NCBI GenBank assembly: GCA_964443365.1
Contig: CAYUCM010000001.1
Location: forward strand, 1 to 54,431
Source of the DNA: CAIJKW01 sp964443365
GTDB lineage: Bacteria > Patescibacteriota > Minisyncoccia > Phycocordibacterales > CAIZLB01
DNA: 54,431 nucleotides
Direction: 5' to 3'
Shown here: positions 47,447 to 54,431 of the stretch, piece by piece
How positions within the stretch are numbered: the stretch's first letter is position 1
Layout: each line of letters starts with the position of its first letter
The notes under the pieces: generated by a model
The model's input: only the letters and a program-made list of their open reading frames with translations
Told to the model about the DNA's origin: nothing
Databases searched by the model: none
Translations under genes and position numbers: made by a program

Positions 47447-48490
47447 TTAATTTGCACCAAATATAAATTCTAAAATATTTTTTGTAGATTGGGTAATGTA
47501 TTTAGGATTGATTATATCAACAAGAATTGATGCTGAACTTATAGCCTCTTTTTCATTTTGTTTAACCACAATAGAGCTTGTGTTTGATGGCAGGCTTATT
47601 TTTTCTGAATTAATATACCAAGTATAATTAAGATCCGTATTTTTGTTGTTTACGCTAAAATTATAAGGAAAAACACTGATTTTAGCTTCTTTTCTCTTTT
47701 TTAAATCGATTTGATTTCTCAGAGAATAATTGAACATTATGCCGTTTGTTGGGTTGTCTTCGTAAAATAGTACAAAAGAATTTTTTTCTGTTAAATCAAC
47801 ACTGCCGGAGCCTTTTTTGCTGCTATTGTTTACAGGATAGGCCTCCACCTCTATTGTTGTGTCCTGCGATAATATGTCCGCAATATATTTAAAAGAGTTT
47901 TTTCCCTTACCAGAATAATCCCCCTGTACTTCTCCATTGACTATCCATTTATAGACAACAGACGAATCCGGAGTTCTGCTCTTTCCATCGATAAAATTAG
48001 GAATAGTAACCATATTTACGGCCGATTCCGCAGAAAACAGAGCCTTTCCTTTATAAAATGGTGGTGTATAAGTTTCTGCTTGCCACAATAAATCTATATT
48101 TGTTGGGTTAAAAACAAAGGTTTTGCTTATTTTTGGTTGATTTTTTGGATAAATATTAACAATAATTTTGCTCTCTGTTCCATTTCCAACCTGAAAAACA
48201 AATCTCTTTTCACCAACACCTCTTAGTTGTTGTTTGTTGTTTAAAATCCACTGCACATCTGTTGAATCAAGGTCTAAGCTGTATGTTTCTAAAGAAATTG
48301 TGACAGTTTCTCCTGGTTTTGGGCTTTCTGGGGAAATGTTAATATCCAGCTGTTCTTTAATTTCTGGTATTTCTCCTGGCACAGGAATATAAGCTTCCGC
48401 CTCAACCCTTTTGTTTTGTATAGAAAAAATAATTACAAAAACAGCAATGAGAGTTAAAAAAATAAAATGTTTTTTCAATAGAAAATTCAT
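47447..48490 (-). CDS. Exported Ig/PKD-like domain protein (347 aa)
   Basis: I do not recognise a named family. A signal anchor (about 9-26) is followed by beta-rich repeats that open ISPESPKPGETVTISLETYS (about 51-70) and include VQWILNNK, VYKWIVNGE and NYTWYINSE. The repeated W-x-x-N/I-N pattern is typical of tandem Ig- or PKD-like domains. It is probably an extracellular scaffold of the secretion cluster. TATAAT ends eight bases before the ATG. Confidence 0.75.
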   Translation of the reverse strand: MNFLLKKHFIFLTLIAVFVIIFSIQNKRVEAEAYIPVPGEIPEIKEQLDINISPESPKPGETVTISLETYSLDLDSTDVQWILNNKQQLRGVGEKRFVFQVGNGTESKIIVNIYPKNQPKISKTFVFNPTNIDLLWQAETYTPPFYKGKALFSAESAVNMVTIPNFIDGKSRTPDSSVVYKWIVNGEVQGDYSGKGKNSFKYIADILSQDTTIEVEAYPVNNSSKKGSGSVDLTEKNSFVLFYEDNPTNGIMFNYSLRNQIDLKKRKEAKISVFPYNFSVNNKNTDLNYTWYINSEKISLPSNTSSIVVKQNEKEAISSASILVDIINPKYITQSTKNILEFIFGAN

Positions 48491-48519
48491 TAGTATATAT
48501 TATACACCAATATTATTTT

Positions 48520-49005
48520 TTATGAACGATCATTTTGTAAAAACTGTTGAATTTTATTTTGTTCAGGGTTTCCTACTAATACCGCCACATCCTTTTTGTC
48601 ATTCCCGTTATCATTATTATCATCTTTTTGAATCATTGGACCAAGGTTTAATATCACACTTAATACAAAACCAGGAAGTGCGTTTAAAACAGGTATGGTT
48701 TCTATTAAGGCGCTTGATCCAAATTTAGAACTGTTTTTTAAATGAAATTTTAAGCCCAATTTTCTATATATGAAGAAAAACAAACCAAAGCCGGGTGCCG
48801 TAATGAAAACCGCGGATATAAAACCACCAACCACCACTATTAAGTTTATTAAGGCAGACACAGTATCAAAAACAATCGCTAAAGCAATCATCTTATAAAA
48901 AGTACCTCTTGTAATGGTTTTTTCTTCAGAAGATGAATCTCCATTTGTCTGATCTTCCATTTCCTGTGCGAGTTGTTGTTGGGCTAATGCCTGGTCCTCG
49001 TTCAT
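48520..49005 (-). CDS. Three-TM membrane protein of the T4SS cluster (161 aa)
   Basis: I do not recognise it. The N terminus is acidic (QMEDQTNGDSSSEE-like), followed by hydrophobic helices at about 36-62, 65-85 and 100-120 and an Asp/Asn-rich tail. It lies between virB4 and the Ig-like gene on the same strand with short gaps, so it belongs to the secretion unit; its role is unknown. Confidence 0.7.
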   Translation of the reverse strand: MNEDQALAQQQLAQEMEDQTNGDSSSEEKTITRGTFYKMIALAIVFDTVSALINLIVVVGGFISAVFITAPGFGLFFFIYRKLGLKFHLKNSSKFGSSALIETIPVLNALPGFVLSVILNLGPMIQKDDNNDNGNDKKDVAVLVGNPEQNKIQQFLQNDRS

Positions 49006-49032
49006 AAATTATATTTTATTAAACCCGGTTGT

Positions 49033-50880
49033 TTAAAATCGATTATTTAAGCCCTCGGCCTCCTTTCTTCTCATTTCAGCCAGCTCCGCCTTTTCTTTCT
49101 TAATCTGAAGAACCTCAGATGGTTTTGATGTAATTATTTGATTTTCTGTATATGATGCTATAACCTTGATTGCAACGTGTTTTTGTCCAGCAAAGAACAT
49201 TCCCTCTCCCACATCTGATTCCAATAATAAATATTTTTCCTCCTCTGTTAAATTGAATGTTTTTTGAATAATATCAATTGATGATGGCGATTGTTTTAAC
49301 AGAATTTGAATTGAAGAGTTTGAAATAATCGGTAATCCATAAGGTGATTTAAGAAAGTCCTCAACGTCTTGTGTAATTGTTGCAAGTCCTAGATAATATT
49401 TTCTACCTCTTTTTGCAAGCCCCAACAAGAACGCGGCTGTATCTTCAGATTTCATCAGATACCACGCCTCGTCAATAACCAAAAGCCTCTTTTTAAGTTC
49501 TTTTCTAATGGCGTTCCATATGTAATGCATTACTATATACATGGCGACAGGTTTTAATTCCTCCTCCATGTCTCTAAGGGAGAAAACCACAAACTTTTTA
49601 TTAATATCAATATTTGATGGTCTGTTTATAAAACCAGCCCAAGTTCCTTTTGTATATTTTGTAATTCTTTGAACCAAAGACTCTCCACCCTCCATTCCAC
49701 CTAAAACCAATTCAAAATCAGACATCAAAGGAGGTTCAGCTGCTGCAAAATTAGATTCAGCGGTAATATCCTTAAGAGCATAGGTTTCTGTTATTGCTCT
49801 GTCTATAACAGCATCTTCTTCAGGTGTTAGTCCACCAAGCATTATTCTAAATAGGCCCACAAGATTAATAATATTTGAACGAAGAACGTCCGCAGAAGAC
49901 TCCCCCTCTCTTGGTACCGGCAAATCAAATGGATTGATATGATGCTCTGATGTTAGAGAAATATTAAAGTATCTTCCACCTGTTGCTTCTGCTAAATATT
50001 CATATTCTCTTTCTGGATCAAGAACAATAACATCGGTATCAAACATCATTGATCTAATAATCTCTAATTTTGTTTGGTATGACTTACCAGAACCAGCCTT
50101 TGCAAACGTTACAGAGTTATAGTTTTCTAGAGAAAATCTATCAAACAAGATAAGACTAGAGTTGTGTCTGTTTATTCCATACAAAATTCCCTTGTCTGAT
50201 GTAAGGTCGAATGAAATGAAGGGAAATATACTTGATAAGGGTTCTGAGTTTAATTTGGAGTGAACTCCAAGCTTGTCCTCTCCTATTGGTAAAACACTTT
50301 GAAAGCCTTGTTCTTGTTGAAAGAGTGCCGGTTTAATGAAAACCAAATTTGCTTCTAGTATTGATTTTATTTCCGATTCTATCTTGTCTAACTCTTGCTC
50401 ATTTTCTCCATATATTGAAATATATAAACCTATGTCAAAAAGTCTTTCTTGGGCTTGCTGTAGCTTGTCTCTTAATTCTTCAAGGTCTTGATATGCTGTA
50501 TCAAGCTTAGGATCTCTAACAAGACCTTTTTGTTCTCTCGTGCTAATGTCCACTTCAATATCAGCAACCTTTTTTGTAAATTGTCTAAGTATTGTTGCTG
50601 TATCTATTGGGTGAATAAAAATTGAAATATCAAAAACTTTGTCTAGATTAATTATTGGCGCAAACCAGTTTTCAGATAGAAATCTTGGGTATGAAATAAC
50701 AAAGAATGTTCTAACAATCTTTTCTCCAAGATTAATTGTTTTAGGGCTAATTTTAAGGCCAGATGGAGCTATGATGTCTTGAAGTTCAAGTACACCAGAT
50801 TGATAAATTTCTTTAGGTAAAATAGAACTTATTGGAGAGGGTTCTTCTTTTTTGGGTTTTAAAAAGTCTAGCAAGCTCAT
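49033..50880 (-). CDS. VirB4/TraC-family T4SS ATPase
   Basis: VirB4 powers substrate transfer and pilus assembly at the inner membrane. The 615-residue protein has the family's N-terminal domain (about 30-230) and an FtsK/HerA-type ATPase with Walker A AKAGSGKS (260-267), VIVLDPEREYEYLAEATGG, the Walker B LLVIDEAWYLMK and an Arg-containing KRGRKYYLGLATITQ. It is a Gly- and Ser-supported full-length match to VirB4. The next gene upstream encodes a second domain often found in the same protein. Confidence 0.94.
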   Translation of the reverse strand: MSLLDFLKPKKEEPSPISSILPKEIYQSGVLELQDIIAPSGLKISPKTINLGEKIVRTFFVISYPRFLSENWFAPIINLDKVFDISIFIHPIDTATILRQFTKKVADIEVDISTREQKGLVRDPKLDTAYQDLEELRDKLQQAQERLFDIGLYISIYGENEQELDKIESEIKSILEANLVFIKPALFQQEQGFQSVLPIGEDKLGVHSKLNSEPLSSIFPFISFDLTSDKGILYGINRHNSSLILFDRFSLENYNSVTFAKAGSGKSYQTKLEIIRSMMFDTDVIVLDPEREYEYLAEATGGRYFNISLTSEHHINPFDLPVPREGESSADVLRSNIINLVGLFRIMLGGLTPEEDAVIDRAITETYALKDITAESNFAAAEPPLMSDFELVLGGMEGGESLVQRITKYTKGTWAGFINRPSNIDINKKFVVFSLRDMEEELKPVAMYIVMHYIWNAIRKELKKRLLVIDEAWYLMKSEDTAAFLLGLAKRGRKYYLGLATITQDVEDFLKSPYGLPIISNSSIQILLKQSPSSIDIIQKTFNLTEEEKYLLLESDVGEGMFFAGQKHVAIKVIASYTENQIITSKPSEVLQIKKEKAELAEMRRKEAEGLNNRF

Positions 50881-50907
50881 AATATTTTAATTGTATGATA
50901 AAGTTGA

Positions 50908-51555
50908 TTAATTTCCAACTGAAATTGGTTTTTCTACCGTTCCTGGATTAAATAATTTATAAAAGAATTCTATAGCCTCCTCTGTTCCCAGTTGCGCCGT
51001 TCTAATTCCGCATCTTATAAGTCCTTGTTCTATAACAGAAGTTCTTTGCTGTAATTGACTTTTGTATTCTTCAAATCGTAAAAATTCTTCCTCATCTTCC
51101 TGTGCTTTGTTTTTCTTTTTTCCAAAAAAACCAGAAATTGCACCATTCTTTTGATTCATTATTGTTGGCGAAAACGGCACAACTACAAAGAAGCTTTTTG
51201 TCATAATATTTACAGACTCCGTTAGTCCCCTTATAAAGTCTATATATTCTCTTGTTTGGGTCTTCATTAACTCACCAGATTGATCTTTAATTCTGTCTTC
51301 TAGTAAGTTAATATAAGGTGTTATGTCCAATCTTCTTGATTGAACAAATATTTGTATTGAAAAATTGATAGAATTTATAAAGTTTTGAAATTGATATATA
51401 ACAGATTGCTGTTCTTCTTGGGATTTAAGCGCAAAGTTTATTGACGAAGCTAAAAGTATAGCCCTCATTGATCCGTCCTTTAATACAACAATTCCATCCC
51501 TAATTTCTTTTATGGGAACAAATTCTTGTGTTGGTTTTGTGTTGTTGTCTACCAT
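50908..51555 (-). CDS. TraC/VirB4 N-terminal-like protein (215 aa)
   Basis: The product starts with VPIKEIRDGIVVLKDGSMRAILLASSINFALKSQEEQ, the pattern of the first domain of TraC-type ATPases (an Ig-free alpha/beta domain), and has no Walker motifs. It directly precedes the VirB4 ATPase gene (27-base gap) and probably acts with it. It may represent the split N-terminal domain of a longer ancestral protein (inference). Confidence 0.75.
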   Translation of the reverse strand: MVDNNTKPTQEFVPIKEIRDGIVVLKDGSMRAILLASSINFALKSQEEQQSVIYQFQNFINSINFSIQIFVQSRRLDITPYINLLEDRIKDQSGELMKTQTREYIDFIRGLTESVNIMTKSFFVVVPFSPTIMNQKNGAISGFFGKKKNKAQEDEEEFLRFEEYKSQLQQRTSVIEQGLIRCGIRTAQLGTEEAIEFFYKLFNPGTVEKPISVGN

Positions 51556-51575
51556 TTTTTTAATTATATATTTAT

Positions 51576-52004
51576 TTATTCAAAATTATCGACTTGTTTG
51601 CTTTGCTTTTCGTTAATATCCAAACTCCACGCCAAATCCTTTAGCTTACTACTGGTCATTTTTGTGTGAGATGCTGGAGCTATTTTGGTTTTTTTGTCCT
51701 CTTGCACCATTTGTTTTACAGGCTTGTCGATTTTTTTGTATGTATAAAGCCTGTGAGAAAAAATAAAGTAAAAGGCCGCTTCTAGTGTGACAATAAATGG
51801 TCTGTCATTAACTCTATAAAAAGCTAAAGCCAAACCAAGCATCAATACAGGAATCATTACGATTATTGCAATGAAATGAGGTAATAATCTATACAGCACA
51901 AAAGCAATTCCTACTCCACCGACAAGATAAACAAATTGTTTGAATGTTAATTGACCAAACAGTTTTTCATCTTCTTCAATAAACTGAGGTGTTTGATATC
52001 TCAT
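51576..52004 (-). CDS. PrgI-family T4SS inner-membrane protein (VirB3-like)
   Basis: The 142-residue protein has the PrgI pattern: MRYQTPQFIEEDEKLFGQLTFKQFVYLVGG, two membrane helices (about 26-65), then NDRPFIVTLEAAFYFIFSHRLYTYKK. PrgI proteins take the place of VirB3 in Gram-positive-type T4SS and are very common in Patescibacteria. The Lys-rich C terminus is cytoplasmic. It lies 20 bases upstream of the TraC-N-like gene. Confidence 0.9.
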   Translation of the reverse strand: MRYQTPQFIEEDEKLFGQLTFKQFVYLVGGVGIAFVLYRLLPHFIAIIVMIPVLMLGLALAFYRVNDRPFIVTLEAAFYFIFSHRLYTYKKIDKPVKQMVQEDKKTKIAPASHTKMTSSKLKDLAWSLDINEKQSKQVDNFE

Positions 52005-52041
52005 GCGTAAAATAATTATAGCATGAAATTAATTCTTGTGT

Positions 52042-52383
52042 TTATTCCTGTGGCAATTCTTGTGTTTGTAGTTGTCTCAAGCTGTCTTTTATGGGGTGTA
52101 TTATCAATTCATTAATATCTTTTGATATTTCTATGGCCTCAGACTTTGATATTTGAACCTCTTCTTCTATTTTATTAATAATATCTGCTGAATTTACTTC
52201 TCCAAAAACAATTTTTGCCAGTAGGGCCTCTAATTTTGCTGATTGGTCTATGTGTAATTTATGTTTCTTGCTTATTTGAGCAAGTGTTTCATCATAATTA
52301 CTTTGATTTATTACCTGTTTCAGGTCATCAGATATTGAATCGTAAGCCTTCTGATTGTTTCTTGTTAGTGATATTGCTGTCAT
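52042..52383 (-). CDS. Small helical T4SS-cluster protein (113 aa)
   Basis: I do not recognise a named family. It is all-helical with no membrane segment. Its core (about 16-100) resembles the first 90 residues of the neighbouring protein at 52386: both have a start like DDLKQ / EALRNK, a central hexad IDQSAKLEAL / IDQNAIESIA, and an end HPIKDSL / IPNNLKG. It overlaps no gene and lies three bases after the upstream one. Confidence 0.65.
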   Translation of the reverse strand: MTAISLTRNNQKAYDSISDDLKQVINQSNYDETLAQISKKHKLHIDQSAKLEALLAKIVFGEVNSADIINKIEEEVQISKSEAIEISKDINELIIHPIKDSLRQLQTQELPQE

Positions 52384-52385
52384 TT

Positions 52386-53087
52386 TTATAGTTGTTCTCT
52401 GTAGGGGTCTACTTTATAATATGTCGATTTTTCTGTTTGTGTTACAGGTTGATTTAATTTTGCCGTCATTTGATCTTCTTTTTTGAGTGAGTTTTTGTTT
52501 GGCATTACGGATATGGCTGGCGTTGAAGGGGTGGTTTCTGGTGTTGGTGGTGAGACTGTTGTTGATTGTATTGCTGGTTCGGTTGGTAATTGTGCTTGAT
52601 ATGTTGTATTTGCAGACATGTTCTTTTTTAATATTTCCAACGACGAACTCACAAGCGGTGTTGGATTTTCAATTTCTTTTAGAATGTCTTCCGCGGTTTC
52701 TTCTTTTTGGGGTTCTTTATTAAAATCAACCTGTTCTTCTTTGGGTTCTAAATCTTCGTCAACAAAAAGGTCGTCCCATGGCTTATCTGCCCCCTTGAGA
52801 TTGTTTGGAATTAATATTTTTTCATCGATTTCCTGATAAATTTCTTGATAAAAATCTGGAATCTTTCTCTTTATCAGATCTAACAATTCTGATTTTGCGA
52901 AAAAACCAAGCGCCACAAGTGTGATTGTGTTTGCAATAGATTCTATTGCGTTTTGATCAATAATTTTTCTTTTAGAAAACACATTAATCAAGTCTTGATC
53001 TGTTTCTAAATCATATAGTTTGTTTCTTAGCGCCTCAGGCAGATTAGACATTCTTTTTCCTATTTCTTGCGATTCTATTTTTTGCAT
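52386..53087 (-). CDS. Helical-domain protein with disordered tail (233 aa)
   Basis: I do not recognise a named family. An N-terminal helical domain (about 10-95) similar to the 113-aa neighbour is followed by an acidic stretch (FVDEDLEPKEEQVD) and a Pro/Thr/Ser-rich disordered tail (about 140-215). Such proteins are typical companions of Patescibacteria pilus or T4SS loci. It lies in the leftward unit between the VirB6-like gene and the PrgI gene. Confidence 0.65.
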   Translation of the reverse strand: MQKIESQEIGKRMSNLPEALRNKLYDLETDQDLINVFSKRKIIDQNAIESIANTITLVALGFFAKSELLDLIKRKIPDFYQEIYQEIDEKILIPNNLKGADKPWDDLFVDEDLEPKEEQVDFNKEPQKEETAEDILKEIENPTPLVSSSLEILKKNMSANTTYQAQLPTEPAIQSTTVSPPTPETTPSTPAISVMPNKNSLKKEDQMTAKLNQPVTQTEKSTYYKVDPYREQL

Positions 53088-53135
53088 TTTTTTATTTTAA
53101 TTATTTTTTGGAAATCTATAATTTATAAATCTATA

Positions 53136-54431
53136 TTACGAAGATGCTGAAGCCTGTTTCTTCAGGTCCTCTATCTTGTTGTTATAAGTTTCTAGCTTGT
53201 CTCTGACTTTTTCAATTTCATTTACGTGGGCCTGAGCGTCAGCCAGACTGTCGTGGGCATTTTGAAATGCCTGTTGATAGTTGTTGTAATTAGCTTGGGC
53301 TCGGGCTTTATCAATGTCGCTAGACATGGGATTGCTTAATGTTGTATTTAAAGCAAGCAAAGAATTGTCTCGTCGCCCTCTTGCTGTGTTCTTGGCCGCT
53401 CTAAGTGCAATAATACTCGTTGGTGCGGCGCTGGTTGTTATATCTGAATGATAATTTGAAATAAGCTCCATCATCTTTTTCGTCCTCTCCTCTGGTTTAA
53501 GGGTTCTGTCGTTAAGATATCTATTAGCTTTGGCAATATCGGTTGGGTTTTGTAGTATGGCGGGTATTTTTCCAATTATACCAGCATGGTTTCCCCCGGC
53601 ATCTAGGTGATAAAGTTCTCTGTGTATTTTATTTACTGCTTCTGCAGCACTCTTCTTTTTTGATGTATCAAGTTGATCCATTGCTGCAAGCTCTGCTCCC
53701 TTGAACATAAATCCACCTCTTGGCATTTCTCCTTCGCTTGTTAAACCATAAGCCCTGTTTGTCGCCGCTTTTAGTTTTTTTGCATTGTCTCTTTGTGTGG
53801 ATGTAATACCGGTTCTGTCTTCATATTCAGTATCAGTTTCGTGGTTTAGTTTGTCCACAGCATAGCCGGTTCTTTTAAAGTAATCCAACGCAGATTCCCC
53901 AGATCTTTGTTTAAGTGTTGATGTTGCAAGTTTTGCTCTCTCTTCAATTGCTTTCTTGTCCGTATCAACCCTACTTCTATATGAACCGCTGCCGCCCAAC
54001 TTGGATTGAGCTAGTTTGTCTAATCCCTGAAGAGATCTGCTTCCAATAAATCTTCCAATAGCACTGTTTCCCGTTGCCATTTTTGCCAGAGCTGTACTTT
54101 TTGAGGCTTTGTTGAATGCCCAACTTGCGGGCGCCGTTGCTCTATTGACTGCAAAGTTTTTACCCCATTTTCCCATCGCACTACTCCAGCCTTGCATTTT
54201 CTTTGACCCCATTGCTCCAAAGTTTGCCGCAACAATTAAGGGCATTGTTAAAAGAACACACATAAATACAAAATAGAATACATTTCCAATCGCACTAAAA
54301 TCTTCTGCTGTAAATAAAGCCATAAAACCACCTTTCTTACTATTGTCTCCCCATAACATTTCAAGTGCAATAAACATCATTATCATGTATGCTGGCGCAA
54401 ACAAGAGATTTGTTCTCATTTTTTTCCACCA
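53136..54431 (-). CDS. VirB6/TrbL-like T4SS membrane protein (5' end cut by window)
   Basis: The reading frame is still open at the window edge: upstream of an internal Met the codons read WWKK, so the visible 431 codons are the C-terminal part of a larger protein. It has membrane helices at about 5-22 and 40-62 of the visible part, then a long charged, Lys/Arg/Ala-rich cytoplasmic domain with helices and a C-terminal coiled coil (about 360-420). This layout (polytopic core with a long soluble tail) fits VirB6/TrbL-type channel proteins of Patescibacteria. Confidence 0.75.
   Translation of the reverse strand, partial: WWKKMRTNLLFAPAYMIMMFIALEMLWGDNSKKGGFMALFTAEDFSAIGNVFYFVFMCVLLTMPLIVAANFGAMGSKKMQGWSSAMGKWGKNFAVNRATAPASWAFNKASKSTALAKMATGNSAIGRFIGSRSLQGLDKLAQSKLGGSGSYRSRVDTDKKAIEERAKLATSTLKQRSGESALDYFKRTGYAVDKLNHETDTEYEDRTGITSTQRDNAKKLKAATNRAYGLTSEGEMPRGGFMFKGAELAAMDQLDTSKKKSAAEAVNKIHRELYHLDAGGNHAGIIGKIPAILQNPTDIAKANRYLNDRTLKPEERTKKMMELISNYHSDITTSAAPTSIIALRAAKNTARGRRDNSLLALNTTLSNPMSSDIDKARAQANYNNYQQAFQNAHDSLADAQAHVNEIEKVRDKLETYNNKIEDLKKQASASS

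Noticed and set aside
1..54431. CRISPR array, insertion sequence or prophage
   Set aside because: No regularly spaced repeats, transposase, integrase or phage structural genes were found. The foreign-looking gene at 13893 has no mobility gene next to it.

Overview
The window reads as a chromosomal segment of a Candidate Phyla Radiation (Patescibacteria) bacterium, most likely a Parcubacteria-type (Paceibacteria) lineage. The reasons are its low G+C, compact ORFs, reduced enzymes (Pol I without a proofreading domain, a short HolA), a type IV secretion cluster with PrgI, VirB4 and T4SS-pilin proteins, scattered pil genes, and many lineage-specific envelope proteins. The genetic code is standard: TGA terminates rnpA. 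No rRNA, CRISPR array, insertion sequence or recognisable prophage is seen.

Layout. 1-1351: secE-nusG-rplK read leftwards from a strong promoter. 1406-10807: envelope genes, comprising three paralogous Ser/Gly-linker proteins, a SIMPL protein, the undecaprenyl-phosphate recycling trio dgkA/PAP2/uppP, a VanY-like M15 peptidase (interrupted by an assembly gap) and a NodB-like deacetylase. 10782-13751: cobalamin adenosyltransferase, a RelB/YafQ toxin-antitoxin pair, tRNA-Leu, rplS, an RluA-family pseudouridine synthase and tRNA-Val. 13798-14945: an apparently foreign island with an orphan 350-residue gene and a GC-rich hairpin. 15094-18767: tRNA-Arg, pilMNO, ruvX and tRNA-Ser. 18986-25882: small membrane proteins, tRNA-Arg(GCG), rpsT, an ABC exporter, ruvA, mutM and a SpoU methyltransferase. 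25961-34019: tRNA-Lys, holA, polA, tsaE and three unknown genes. 34134-40840: pilB, a candidate structured RNA, ruvB, ruvC, an acidic protein and PBP1A. 40842-45316: the classical origin neighbourhood (dciA-like, dnaN, dnaA, rpmH, rnpA, yidC). 45365-54431: a leftward type IV secretion cluster running off the window.

How the genes work together. All four ruv-type functions (ruvA, ruvB, ruvC, ruvX) are present but dispersed. PBP1A, M15 peptidase, UppP/PAP2/DgkA and the deacetylase form an envelope-building set. PilM/N/O and PilB are parts of one type IV pilus machine. The dnaA/dnaN intergenic region and the dnaA/rpmH intergenic region carry DnaA-box-like sequences and are the best oriC candidates.

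The most notable observations are these: (1) at least fifteen genes have an (often extended) -10 hexamer ending only 6-10 bases before the start codon, with no Shine-Dalgarno, implying widespread leaderless transcription; (2) a roughly 325-nt, strongly base-paired region with a consensus promoter upstream of ruvB looks like an unannotated structured RNA; (3) a three-member surface protein family has four invariant cysteines and invariant His and Asn residues; and (4) there is a compositionally foreign orphan gene between two tRNA genes.
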